A stretch of DNA of 64,000 nt, from contig NZ_FXTB01000010.1 in the NCBI RefSeq assembly GCF_900182605.1, forward strand, positions 93,049 to 157,048. The letters are read 5' to 3'. Below the pieces are notes generated by a model. The model did not search any database. It was not told where the DNA came from and was given only the letters and a program-made list of their open reading frames with translations. Numbering within the stretch: position 1 is the first letter of the stretch; each line of letters starts with the position of its first letter. The DNA comes from Saccharicrinis carchari (lineage in GTDB: Bacteria; Bacteroidota; Bacteroidia; Bacteroidales; Marinilabiliaceae). Positions 17,825 to 25,707 of this stretch are shown in pieces. The position numbers and the translations under genes are program-made.

Positions 17825-19165
17825 ATGCGCAAACGCTGGAAATCAATATTTATCACGTACCGTTTTTATATTTCGCTGGCCTTAATAATAGTACTCATGC
17901 TATTGGGACAATACTTCCCGGTGTTTTACGTGGCGGCACAATTAACTTTTTGGCTTTTTGTATTGTTGCTGGTGGTAGATGCCCTGCTGCTTTACGGTGC
18001 CAGAAATAAACAAAACCTGCAAGCCAAGAGGATTTTACCCACTCGTTTTAGCAACGGCGATAAGAATAGGGTGGAGCTGCACTTTACAAGTCGTTTCAGC
18101 TGTAAAGCTAAAATTACACTTATAGATGAACTACCGGTTCAGTTTCAGATGAGAGATTTTGAAGAGAAGTTTACGTTGCAACCCGGACAGGAAAAAACCT
18201 TTTGCTACCAACTTGTTCCGGTTGAGCGTGGTGAGTATTATTTTGGTGCTTTACATCTTTTTATCTGTTCCCCTATTGCTTTTATATCGCGACGATATAG
18301 TTTTAACCAGAATGCCATGGTTAAAGTGTATCCCGGTTTAATTGAGATGCGCAGATTTGAGCTGATGGCTATTTCCAATCGCCTTACCGAGATAGGGGTA
18401 AAAAAAATTCGCAGGATAGGTCATCAAATGGAGTTTGACCAGATAAGGGATTATATCACCGGCGATGATTACCGTACCCTCAACTGGAAAGCTACAGCTC
18501 GCAAAAATCGTTTGATGGTGAACCAGTATCAGGACGAAAAATCACAGCAAATATACAGCCTTATCGACATGGGACGCACTATGCAAATGCCCTTCAATGG
18601 GATGTCCTTGCTCGATTATGCCATCAACACCTCGCTGGTAATATCTAATATAGCTATGCTCAAACACGATAAAGCCGGGTTGTTTACCTATAGCGATACC
18701 TTACATTCCATTGTGCCTGCAGCTAGTAATGGGCGGCATTTGCAGCATATTATGGAGGTGTTGTACAATCAACATACCAACTATAAAGAACCTAACCTGG
18801 AATTACTTTATGCTCAAATAAAACGAAGGGTGCACCAGCGCAGCTTAATGGTACTATACACAAATTTTGAAAGCCTTATTTCGGCACGCAGACAGCTTCC
18901 CTTTCTGCAACGTTTAGCCAAAAGTCATTTGTTGGTGGTTGTATTCTTCGAAAATACCGAGGTACATCAACTCGCTCAGCAAAGAACCCAAAGTACAGAA
19001 GATATTTATATAAAAACCATTGCCGAAAAGTTCGTATTCGATAAAAAACGTATTGTTCGTGAATTGAAACAACATGGCATACATGCCGTTTTAAGTGCGC
19101 CGAGCGACCTGACTGTAAACACTATAAATAAGTATCTTGAAATAAAAGCGCGAGGTTTACTGTAA
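17825..19165 (+). CDS. DUF58 domain protein (MoxR partner)
   Basis: The 446-residue protein has two N-terminal membrane helices (about residues 12-55). The DUF58 core follows, with the diagnostic EFDQIRDYITGDDYRTLNWK near residue 205 and KNRLMVNQYQDEKSQQIY. The C-terminal half resembles a von Willebrand A fold (IYSLIDMGRTMQMPF). DUF58 proteins pair with MoxR ATPases, and the gene lies 92 bp after moxR. It ends 26 bp from the convergent dus gene. This closes the five-gene cluster; no separate BatA- or BatB-like genes follow. Confidence 0.92.
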   Translation: MRKRWKSIFITYRFYISLALIIVLMLLGQYFPVFYVAAQLTFWLFVLLLVVDALLLYGARNKQNLQAKRILPTRFSNGDKNRVELHFTSRFSCKAKITLIDELPVQFQMRDFEEKFTLQPGQEKTFCYQLVPVERGEYYFGALHLFICSPIAFISRRYSFNQNAMVKVYPGLIEMRRFELMAISNRLTEIGVKKIRRIGHQMEFDQIRDYITGDDYRTLNWKATARKNRLMVNQYQDEKSQQIYSLIDMGRTMQMPFNGMSLLDYAINTSLVISNIAMLKHDKAGLFTYSDTLHSIVPAASNGRHLQHIMEVLYNQHTNYKEPNLELLYAQIKRRVHQRSLMVLYTNFESLISARRQLPFLQRLAKSHLLVVVFFENTEVHQLAQQRTQSTEDIYIKTIAEKFVFDKKRIVRELKQHGIHAVLSAPSDLTVNTINKYLEIKARGLL

Positions 19166-19191
19166 GGGTTCTTTTATCTGATTCTGTTAAT

Positions 19192-20202
19192 CTAGCTTAC
19201 AATTTTTGATAAAGTGTTTTCAATCACCCTCCGTGCTTCTGTAATGCTATTGGTTTCCATTAATTCCTTACGAATTTCGGAAGCGCCTCTAAAATCCGAA
19301 ACGTAAATCTTAAAAAAACGCTTTAAAACAGGAAATGGCCTTGATCGCCCCCACGCCGATTCGTATAGTTGTAAATGGCTAAAGAGGGTTGCAAGTCTCT
19401 TTTCTGTATTAATTTCCGCTAAAGGTGACTGGAACATCCATGGATTTTTAAAAATACCACGTCCAATCATCGCTCCATCTGTACCATACTTAGTTATACG
19501 TTCGTGCATGTCTTCAACACTAAACACATCTCCATTACCAATGAGGGGGATGTCAGGCGCTACCTTATTTCTAATAGCTACCGCTTTGGCAATCTCCTCC
19601 CAGTTGGCTTCACCTTCCGACATCTGCTTCTGAATTCTGCCATGCAGAATAAGCCCCTCAAGCGGCTGCTTAAATAGAAAGTTTATCCAGCGTTCGGTAT
19701 CCACTTTCTTTAAGCCTATCCTTGTTTTTACACTTACCGGTAGGCTTGTAGCTTCTCGGGTGGCCTGTATTATTTCTTTTGCCAACGGTTCATTTTCAAT
19801 TAAAGCAGAGCAACTCCCTTGCGCTACTACATTACGCACAGGGCAACCCATATTAATATCAATCCCGTCAAAACGGTAATTTTCGTCAATATATTTGGTG
19901 GCCTTAAAAAACTTCTCCGGATTATTGCCCCATATCTGGGCTACAATCTTCACGCCTTTTTCGATTAATAGTTGTTGCTCTGTTTTAGAAATAACGAGTC
20001 GCTGCGCAACATTCTCACGTCCCTTAGGATGGCATAAACCATCGGTAGAAGCGAATTCAGTAAATACCACATCCAGATGACCGGGGATGGTGTTATGTAA
20101 AACCAGTTCGCGAAACGCGGTGTCAGTAACATCTTCCATAGGAGCAAGCATCACTAATGGTCTCTTTGAAGTATTCCAAAAATTATTCTTATCCATGGAC
20201 AT
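19192..20202 (-). CDS. dus: tRNA-dihydrouridine synthase
   Basis: This FMN enzyme reduces uridines in the tRNA D-loop. I choose the start at 20202 (MSMDKNNFW), giving 336 residues, because the open frame upstream adds a stretch unlike the family. Family landmarks are LAPMEDVTDTAFRELV near residue 20, INMGCPVRNVVAQGSCSALI with the catalytic cysteine, PVSVKTRIGL, LILHGR and IPLIGNGDVFS followed by DGAMIGRGIF. It is a single gene convergent with DUF58, and the tRNA-Gly terminator lies about 125 bp upstream. The exact position modified is unknown. Confidence 0.93.
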   Translation of the reverse strand: MSMDKNNFWNTSKRPLVMLAPMEDVTDTAFRELVLHNTIPGHLDVVFTEFASTDGLCHPKGRENVAQRLVISKTEQQLLIEKGVKIVAQIWGNNPEKFFKATKYIDENYRFDGIDINMGCPVRNVVAQGSCSALIENEPLAKEIIQATREATSLPVSVKTRIGLKKVDTERWINFLFKQPLEGLILHGRIQKQMSEGEANWEEIAKAVAIRNKVAPDIPLIGNGDVFSVEDMHERITKYGTDGAMIGRGIFKNPWMFQSPLAEINTEKRLATLFSHLQLYESAWGRSRPFPVLKRFFKIYVSDFRGASEIRKELMETNSITEARRVIENTLSKIVS

Positions 20203-20327
20203 GCTTATTTTTATTGTAAACTCATATATGGTAGCCGTGATATACCGTTTCACGGAACTACCTTAAAAAGCATCTTTTTTTGAATTCGTGTTTTTAGAAA
20301 CACAAGAAAAGATACAATTTTAGGTAT

Positions 20328-20361
20328 AAAAAAAACCGACTGAATACGCTTCAATCGGTTT
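20328..20361 (-). terminator. Intrinsic terminator of the tRNA block
   Basis: On the minus strand, AAACCGATTGA and TCAGTCGGTTT form the stem, with one mismatch, followed by a run of T. It starts 7 bp past tRNA-Gly and probably ends the whole SRP-tRNA transcript. Confidence 0.8.
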
Positions 20362-20367
20362 GCATGG

Positions 20368-20440
20368 AGCGAAAGACGGGGATCAAACCCGCGACCCTTA
20401 GCTTGGAAGGCTAATGCTCTATCAGCTGAGCTACTTTCGC
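20368..20440 (-). tRNA. tRNA-Gly (anticodon TCC)
   Basis: The 73-nt gene has acceptor GCGAAAG paired with CTTTCGC. The anticodon stem TTAGC/GCTAA encloses the loop CTTCCAA, so the anticodon is TCC. It is the last gene of the RNA block in the direction of transcription, 12 bp past tRNA-like unit 1. Confidence 0.96.
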
Positions 20441-20452
20441 ATTAAATATATG

Positions 20453-21037
20453 AACCAATAGAGGGACTCGAACCCACGACTTTCCCGTGTTACACAACGG
20501 GATGCTCGAGGCAGGGAATCTATATCGGCAATACTTTGATTCAGTTTCCTATATTTCGGAAACATAATGAGCCAATAGAGGGACTCGAACCCACGACCTT
20601 CCCGTGTTACACAACGGGATGCTCTAGGCAGGGAATCTATATCGGCAATACTTTGATTCAGTTCCCTACGTTTCGGAAACATAATGAGCCAATAGAGGGA
20701 CTCGAACCCACGACCTTCCCGTGTTACACAACGGGATGCTCTAGGCAGGGAATCTATATTGGCAATATTTTGATTCAGTTTCCTACATTTCGGAAACATA
20801 ATGAGCCAATAGAGGGACTCGAACCCACGACCTTCCCGTGTTACACAACGGGATGCTCGAGGCAGGGAATCTATATTGGCAATATTTTGATTCAGTTTCC
20901 TACATTTCGGAAACATAATGAGCCAATAGAGCGACTCGAACCCACGACTTTCCCGTGTTACACAACGGGATGCTCGAGGCAGGGAATCTATATCGGCAAT
21001 ACTTTGATTCAGTTTCCTACATTTCGGAAACATAATG
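20453..21037 (-). repeat. Five tandem 117-bp units, each a 77-nt tRNA-Thr-like element plus hairpin spacer
   Basis: Units lie at 20453-20529, 20570-20646, 20687-20763, 20804-20880 and 20921-20997, with exact 117-bp spacing. Each keeps the first 10 nt (GCC[A/G]ATATAG) and the last 29 nt of the neighbouring tRNA-Thr, so the acceptor stem and T-arm survive. The D-arm and anticodon arm are replaced by unrelated sequence. The new anticodon-like arm is TCCCGT/ACGGGA with an 8-nt loop TGTGTAAC. The canonical D-stem is lost. Spacers carry a six-pair hairpin, GTTTCC/GGAAAC. Differences between units are few, and those in the acceptor stem and spacer preserve pairing through G-U wobble. Unit 5 carries a change that breaks a T-stem pair. 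These are either decayed tRNA-Thr copies or a new RNA family. Confidence 0.85.
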
Positions 21038-21111
21038 AGCCAATAGAGGGACTCGAACCCACGACCTGCTGATTACAAATCAGCTGCTCTAGCCAACTGA
21101 GCTATATTGGC
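21038..21111 (-). tRNA. tRNA-Thr (anticodon TGT), copy 2
   Basis: The 74-nt gene has acceptor GCCAATA/TATTGGC, D-arm GCTC/GAGC, and anticodon stem GCTGA/TCAGC around loop TTTGTAA, giving TGT. It is identical to the copy at 21364-21437. The T-stem has one T-T mismatch in both copies. Confidence 0.96.
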
Positions 21112-21118
21112 ACTATTG

Positions 21119-21201
21119 TGGGGAGAGCAGGATTCGAACCTACGAAGTCGTAAGACAGCAGAGTTACAGTCTGCCCCAGTTGGCCGCTTTGGTATCTCCC
21201 C
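21119..21201 (-). tRNA. tRNA-Tyr (anticodon GTA)
   Basis: This 83-nt class II tRNA has acceptor GGGGAGA/TCTCCCC and anticodon stem GCAGA/TCTGC around loop CTGTAAC. A long variable arm is present. It lies 7 bp upstream of tRNA-Thr copy 2 in transcription order. Confidence 0.96.
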
Positions 21202-21211
21202 AATAAATATT

Positions 21212-21241
21212 TTTTAAAAAGCTTTCAACGTTTTTGAAAAC
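21212..21241 (-). terminator. Terminator-like hairpin before tRNA-Tyr
   Basis: On the minus strand, GTTTTCAA and TTGAAAGC form an 8-bp stem with a 5-nt loop, followed directly by TTTTT. It occupies the place of the GTTTCC/GGAAAC hairpin in the repeat spacers. It could terminate the upstream part of the block or act as a processing site. Confidence 0.55.
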
Positions 21242-21246
21242 TTATG

Positions 21247-21323
21247 AGCCAATAGAGGGACTCGAACCCACGACCTTCCCGTGTTACACAACGGGATGCT
21301 CTAGGCAGGGAATCTATATCGGC
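21247..21323 (-). repeat. Sixth tRNA-Thr-like unit
   Basis: This 77-nt element is the same as the five in the array and lies between tRNA-Thr copy 1 and tRNA-Tyr. It is followed by the terminator-like hairpin rather than by another unit. Its presence outside the array shows the element arose or spread next to a tRNA-Thr gene more than once, or that the block was duplicated. Confidence 0.85.
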
Positions 21324-21363
21324 AATACTTTGATTCAGTTTCCTACGTTTTGGAAACATAATG

Positions 21364-21437
21364 AGCCAATAGAGGGACTCGAACCCACGACCTGCTGATT
21401 ACAAATCAGCTGCTCTAGCCAACTGAGCTATATTGGC
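21364..21437 (-). tRNA. tRNA-Thr (anticodon TGT), copy 1
   Basis: It is identical to copy 2 at 21038-21111. Its 5' end is 4 nt from the SRP RNA 3' stem, so RNase P cleavage here would also form the SRP RNA 3' end. Confidence 0.96.
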
Positions 21438-21441
21438 GGGT

Positions 21442-21537
21442 GGGTAAGCTACCTGCATCGCACCGCTCAACCATCTACCCTTGCTGCCGTCAGGCCCTGG
21501 GGGAATTCAACAGGAGCTGGTCGTACAGGACTTACCC
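21442..21537 (-). ncRNA. ffs: Signal recognition particle RNA, small bacterial type
   Basis: On the minus strand, GGGTAAG at the 5' end pairs with CTTACCC at the 3' end. The conserved apical domain reads CAGGGCCTGACGGCAGCAAG, which matches the 4.5S RNA core with its GNAR tetraloop (here TGAC/CGGCAGCA context). The length of about 96 nt fits the short bacterial form. The RNA binds Ffh and targets membrane proteins. Ends are approximate within a few nucleotides. Confidence 0.85.
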
Positions 21538-21895
21538 GTGCGTTAGCGGATGCAAAAATAGACAAAAACATATACCCCGCAATACCAAAACCGAAAAAAA
21601 ACAAACTATTTTTTGCTCTTGCAATTAAAGTCTTTGGTATCAGAGGCTTGGTGTTTGAAATTATTTTGCAATACGATAGCTTAGGATTCCCACAGTCCAC
21701 GGTGTCCGATTTGTACAATTTTTTTACATTTTCGTGCTTATTGGCGTAAAAATAGCTACTGTTTATTAAGGCTATGGAAACAACTCCTTAATATTTTATA
21801 CACTATGTATCATTTTTTACTCCTTTTATGAGTAACAATTTATCTCAAATCTTATCTTTGACAAAATTCTATACTTAACTTTAAAATCTTACATT
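21538..21895 (-). other. Intergenic region upstream of SRP RNA
   Basis: This 358-bp AT-rich gap separates the divergent SRP block and the DUF4199 gene. It holds the SRP promoter listed next. On the plus strand TATCTTTG near 21854-21861 is a likely -7 box for DUF4199. No gene is seen. Confidence 0.5.
21553..21583 (-). promoter_or_regulatory. Promoter of SRP RNA and the tRNA block
   Basis: On the minus strand ATTG (21583-21580) and TATTTTTG (21560-21553) are separated by 19 bp, matching the Bacteroidota consensus TTTG-N19-TAnnTTTG. The predicted transcript start falls just before the SRP 5' stem. Confidence 0.7.
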
Positions 21896-22414
21896 ATGGA
21901 ACAATCGGCTTCAAAATCGTCAACAGTTTATACTTATGGTCTTTATCTGGGTATTGCTGCTATTGTGTTTAGTTTAATTACCTACTACGGTGGTATGCTT
22001 GGAAATACTTATTTCGGCTATCTAGGTTTCGTTATAAGTATTGTGTTTATTTATTTAGGACTTAAGGCCTATAAAGAAAATGAGAATGGCGGATATTTAA
22101 AATACGGACAAGGCGTTGGTATAGGGGTACTCATTTCGTTGGTAGGTGGTATTGTATCGAGCATTTTTACTTTTGTGTTTTTTGCTTTTATCGATCCTGC
22201 AAAGCATACCGAAATGATGGCGATAGTGCAAGAGCAACAATTGGAAGCCGGCGTACCTGCGGCTCAGCTGGAACAAATGGATGGAATGATGAGTGCCATG
22301 ATGAGCCCAACTGCAATGGCTATATATGGAGTAATAGGTTCTGTGATAGGTGGACTTATCATCTCCCTGATAATAGCTGCTATACTTAAAAAAGATCCGG
22401 AGCCTGAATTTTAA
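21896..22414 (+). CDS. DUF4199 membrane protein
   Basis: This 172-residue protein has four predicted membrane segments: about residues 12-32, 38-56, 78-103 and 145-166. A short charged C-terminus ends in KKDPEPEF. The segment order and the GxxxG-rich third helix (GQGVGIGVLISLVGGIVSSI) match DUF4199, a Bacteroidota inner-membrane family without known function. It precedes a family-2 glycosyltransferase by 27 bp, an arrangement suggesting one operon that continues into the methyltransferase. Confidence 0.85.
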   Translation: MEQSASKSSTVYTYGLYLGIAAIVFSLITYYGGMLGNTYFGYLGFVISIVFIYLGLKAYKENENGGYLKYGQGVGIGVLISLVGGIVSSIFTFVFFAFIDPAKHTEMMAIVQEQQLEAGVPAAQLEQMDGMMSAMMSPTAMAIYGVIGSVIGGLIISLIIAAILKKDPEPEF

Positions 22415-22441
22415 TCAGCCTGGAATAAAATTATTATTGTA

Positions 22442-23410
22442 ATGAATTTATCCATCGTAGTGCCTCTTTTTAACGAAGAAGAATCGTTAGATGAGCTATA
22501 TAATTGGGTAAGGGGAGTCTTGACTCCCCTTAATATTTCCTTTGAGGTTATTTTTATCGATGACGGGAGTAACGATACCTCCTGGCAAGTAATTGAAAAG
22601 TTGAGCGCAGAACACCAAGCAGTAAAAGGGATAAAGTTTCGACGAAATTATGGCAAGTCGGCTGCCTTGTACGTTGGTTTTGAAGCGGCGGTGGGAGAGG
22701 TGGTGATAACTATGGATGCCGATCTGCAGGATAACCCCGACGAACTACCCGAGTTGTACCGTATGGTTAAAGAAGAAGGCTACGATTTAGTAAGTGGATG
22801 GAAAAAGAAAAGGCACGACCCGCTTGGAAAAACCATACCCAGTAAATTCTTTAACTGGACTGCCCGGCATATCTCCGGTATCAATCTGCACGATTTTAAC
22901 TGTGGCTTAAAAGCCTACCGTAGCGAAGTAGTAAAAAGTATTGAGGTATATGGCGAAATGCACCGCTATATCCCCATCTTGGCCAAAAGAAATGGTTTTA
23001 GCAGGATAGGTGAAAAGGTGGTGGTACATCGCGAAAGGCAATATGGTGTTTCAAAGTTTGGAATAGAGCGATTTTTGAAAGGTTTTTTAGATTTGTTATC
23101 CCTAACCTTCATTTCTAAATTTGGTAAACGCCCCATGCATTTGTTCGGTAGTTTGGGTACATTAATGTTCGCTGTTGGTTTTTTTGCAGCGTTGTATCTT
23201 GGTATTCATAAGCTGTACGCAGTTTACCATCATATTAATCAGGCATTGGTAACAACGAGCCCCTATTTTTATATTGCTTTAACGAGTATGATAATCGGAA
23301 CTCAATTATTTTTGGCGGGTTTTTTAGCCGAGTTGGTTTCACGCAACAATACGGAGCGAAATAAGTATCAAATAGAAAAAAAAGTAAATAAACAAGATGA
23401 CATTTTATAG
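22442..23410 (+). CDS. Family 2 glycosyltransferase with two C-terminal membrane helices (GtrB/DPM-like)
   Basis: The 322-residue enzyme has an N-terminal GT-A domain. The nucleotide-sugar motif is IDDGSND, the catalytic DXD-like site is MDADLQDNPDE, and HDFNCGLKAYRSEVVKSI follows. Two membrane helices lie near residues 235-255 and 275-300. This is the layout of bactoprenol-phosphate glucosyl- or glycosyltransferases that load a sugar on the lipid carrier at the inner membrane. The donor sugar is unknown. The stop overlaps the methyltransferase start by 14 bp. Confidence 0.92.
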   Translation: MNLSIVVPLFNEEESLDELYNWVRGVLTPLNISFEVIFIDDGSNDTSWQVIEKLSAEHQAVKGIKFRRNYGKSAALYVGFEAAVGEVVITMDADLQDNPDELPELYRMVKEEGYDLVSGWKKKRHDPLGKTIPSKFFNWTARHISGINLHDFNCGLKAYRSEVVKSIEVYGEMHRYIPILAKRNGFSRIGEKVVVHRERQYGVSKFGIERFLKGFLDLLSLTFISKFGKRPMHLFGSLGTLMFAVGFFAALYLGIHKLYAVYHHINQALVTTSPYFYIALTSMIIGTQLFLAGFLAELVSRNNTERNKYQIEKKVNKQDDIL

Positions 23411-24143
23411 TTCGATTGCAAAAGCCTACGACCAGATTTTTCCCTTGAACAAAGCACAAAGTGATTTTATGGAGGCATTATTCCCTACCTTGATGGATAA
23501 AAAAGTTTTGGACTGTGGCTGTGGAACGGGCAGTTTGGCTATTGAGTTGGGAAGAAGAAATGCAAGCGTGGAAGCTTTTGACCTGGATGAGGCCATGATA
23601 ACTAAAGCAATAAAGAAGTGCCCACAGGCTTTAAATGTGCGCTTTACAACTAATGATTTGCTTAGCTTTGCAACTGATTATAAACCGGATAGTTTTAATT
23701 TGGTTTATTGTTTAGGTAATACCTTGCCTCATTTGCCATCACTGAAAGACGTTGCACACTATTTTAACGAGGTGTTGCAGGTTTTAAAAACAGATGGTTA
23801 TCTGGTAATGCAAATAGTTAACTACGATAGGGTCTTAAATGATAAGGTGGTTGAATTACCTACCATTGAAACAGAAGATTACTCATTTGAGCGTAATTAC
23901 ATTCCTGAACCCAACGGCGTAATTCAGTTTTCAACGGTGCTGAGGGATAAGCAGCGCGATGAATCTTTTACGCAATCCGTACCTCTTATACCTATATTAA
24001 AAGAGGAAATTAAAAATATGCTATCAAAATATTTTACAGACATACAGTTTTTTGCCTCCTTTAAAAAGGATGCCTGGCGTAAAGATTCGTTTCATACTAT
24101 TGCGGTGGCCAAAAAAGCACCGGGCCACACTTGTAAACCGTGA
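23397..24143 (+). CDS. Class I SAM-dependent methyltransferase
   Basis: This 248-residue soluble enzyme has motif I VLDCGCGTGSLAIEL (about residues 38-52), the acidic strand end EAFDLDEAMI, and motif IV-like FNLVYCLGNTLPHL. The substrate cannot be read from the sequence. The start lies inside the end of the glycosyltransferase gene, so the two are coupled. It ends 8 bp from the convergent miaA gene. Confidence 0.9.
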   Translation: MTFYSSIAKAYDQIFPLNKAQSDFMEALFPTLMDKKVLDCGCGTGSLAIELGRRNASVEAFDLDEAMITKAIKKCPQALNVRFTTNDLLSFATDYKPDSFNLVYCLGNTLPHLPSLKDVAHYFNEVLQVLKTDGYLVMQIVNYDRVLNDKVVELPTIETEDYSFERNYIPEPNGVIQFSTVLRDKQRDESFTQSVPLIPILKEEIKNMLSKYFTDIQFFASFKKDAWRKDSFHTIAVAKKAPGHTCKP

Positions 24144-24151
24144 GGAATGAA

Positions 24152-25093
24152 TTAAATCGATTTGCCCGGTGCTCCTGTTTTTTGTTCTATAAAGCTAATC
24201 ATTTTATTTAACTCGCGCGGATTAAACCAAGTAATTTCTTTATCGCGCTTAAACCACGATAGTTGTTTTTTGGCATAACGGCGTGTGTTTCTTTTTATAA
24301 GCTCAATGGCTTTTGCTTCATCGTGCTTGCCATCAAAACAATCAAATAGTTCTTTGTAGCCTACCGTATTTAGTGAGTTGAGATTTTTATATGGATATAA
24401 GCTTCGTGCTTCACTTATGAGGCCTATTTGTATCATCTTATCCACCCGTTTGTTGATGCGCTCGTAAATTTCTTCTCGTTCAGTAGCTAAGCCTATCTTT
24501 GCTATATTAAATGGTCTTTTTTTTATCGTATTGGTGCGCAACTTGCTATAGGGTTTACCGGTCATCAGGCATATCTCCACAGCATGTATAAGCCTTTTGT
24601 GGTTCATTAGGTCTACTTCTGTGTAAAAAACAGGATCCAACTGTTTTAGTTGCCTTCTGATAGATTCAATTCCTTCGTTCTGATATTGATTTTTCAACTG
24701 CTCACGAAGCTCTTCGTCAATGGTAGGTAAATCGTCGATACCCTTGCAAACGGCATCAACGTACATCATTGATCCTCCGGTCATTACCACTTGGTTATGC
24801 GCGGCGAACAAGCTTTCGCAGAGAGCCAGCGCATCTTGCTCAAATTCCCATGCGCTATAATATTGATGTATAGAATGTGTACCTATGTTATGATGCTTGG
24901 CAGACGCCAGCTCTTGGGGTGTCGGTGTAGCAGTGCCAATGCTGAGTTCCTTGAATATCTGCCTCGAGTCGGCCGATATAATCTCGGTGTTAAAGTGATT
25001 GGCAATGGCTATGCTGCTTGTGGTTTTGCCAATTCCCGTGGGGCCAATAATAACGATAAGTGTTTTTTCAGATGGAGTATTATTGTGCGCCAT
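24152..25093 (-). CDS. miaA: tRNA dimethylallyltransferase
   Basis: The 313-residue enzyme adds dimethylallyl from DMAPP to A37 of tRNAs that read codons starting with U. P-loop GPTGIGKT lies at residues 17-24, the substrate aspartate is in SADSRQIF, and TGGSMMYVDAV, NHKRLIHAVEI and NTRRYAKKQLSWF follow. These are the full set of MiaA landmarks. It is a single gene on the minus strand, 75 bp downstream of the pRiA4b ORF-3-like gene. Confidence 0.97.
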   Translation of the reverse strand: MAHNNTPSEKTLIVIIGPTGIGKTTSSIAIANHFNTEIISADSRQIFKELSIGTATPTPQELASAKHHNIGTHSIHQYYSAWEFEQDALALCESLFAAHNQVVMTGGSMMYVDAVCKGIDDLPTIDEELREQLKNQYQNEGIESIRRQLKQLDPVFYTEVDLMNHKRLIHAVEICLMTGKPYSKLRTNTIKKRPFNIAKIGLATEREEIYERINKRVDKMIQIGLISEARSLYPYKNLNSLNTVGYKELFDCFDGKHDEAKAIELIKRNTRRYAKKQLSWFKRDKEITWFNPRELNKMISFIEQKTGAPGKSI

Positions 25094-25167
25094 TTAATAT
25101 ATAGTTTTTATATGCAATAGTTGGTGCCCTAATTATATAATTTACGAATAGGGTAAGTTAAATATTT

Positions 25168-25707
25168 TTAGTAATCGTCCAGGTCGTCGGTATAGGATAT
25201 TAAAGGATCATTAAAGTCATCGTCGTCACCAAAATCATCATCATAAGGGAGGTTTTTTTTAGTTGCTGAGGATTCGCCCATCGTTGCCTCCAGTAAACTG
25301 CTCATATCCAATTGTTCCGGAGCATTACCTTTTTCCTGGGTGCATTTGGGTTTGGGACATTCTGAGTGGGAGATTTTATCCATTTCGATAAACAGGTTAC
25401 GATCGTTAAAAAAATCAAAGGTGTAAATCATTCTTTGCTTTTTATCCGATAGCAATTGCTTTAGTGTGGTTTCCGACATAATAAGGGAAGCGTCCGATTC
25501 CTCGATGGCCATGTCCATTAGTGTAATTTCCTTATCCTTGTGCCACGCATCATCGGTAGTGAAAAATGAAGCCATCTGGCTGGGGTCAAAATTTAATGTT
25601 TTCTGAATAAAATGATGCAGTTCTAAAAATGTTGCGTCTCCGCTTATTTCTATTTCTCGTAAAAAATCGTCGTCTTCTGCCGATATTATTCTTAACCTAA
25701 TTGTCAT
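25168..25707 (-). CDS. pRiA4b ORF-3-like protein (PF07929 type)
   Basis: The 179-residue protein begins with the plasmid pRiA4b ORF-3 fold: TIRLRIISAEDDDFLREIEI, LHHFIQKTLNFDPSQMASFF and MIYTFDFFNDRNLFIEMDKI. Domestic Bacteroidota copies lack any transposase nearby, as here. The C-terminus is very acidic, ending in DDFGDDDDFND and TDDLDDY. Its function is unknown. A match TAGATTTG at 25734-25727 is a possible -7 promoter box. Neighbours are miaA downstream and the divergent cytochrome gene. Confidence 0.85.
   Translation of the reverse strand: MTIRLRIISAEDDDFLREIEISGDATFLELHHFIQKTLNFDPSQMASFFTTDDAWHKDKEITLMDMAIEESDASLIMSETTLKQLLSDKKQRMIYTFDFFNDRNLFIEMDKISHSECPKPKCTQEKGNAPEQLDMSSLLEATMGESSATKKNLPYDDDFGDDDDFNDPLISYTDDLDDY

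Noticed and set aside
20431..21072. Long open frames of 200 aa (minus) and 178 aa (plus) with a 39-residue internal repeat
   Set aside because: Both arise because the 117-bp tRNA-like unit is a multiple of three and free of stops. They run through real tRNA-Thr sequence and have no ribosome site.
20453..21323. CRISPR array
   Set aside because: The repeats are 77-117 bp with nearly identical spacers that carry hairpins, and the units contain tRNA acceptor and T-arm sequence. No cas genes are present.
21440..21628. 62-codon ORF on the plus strand
   Set aside because: It is the antisense of SRP RNA and its promoter.
25168..25707. Mobile element from the pRiA4b ORF-3 or IS1096-associated name
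   Set aside because: The family name is historic. No transposase or inverted repeats flank it, and it sits next to miaA.
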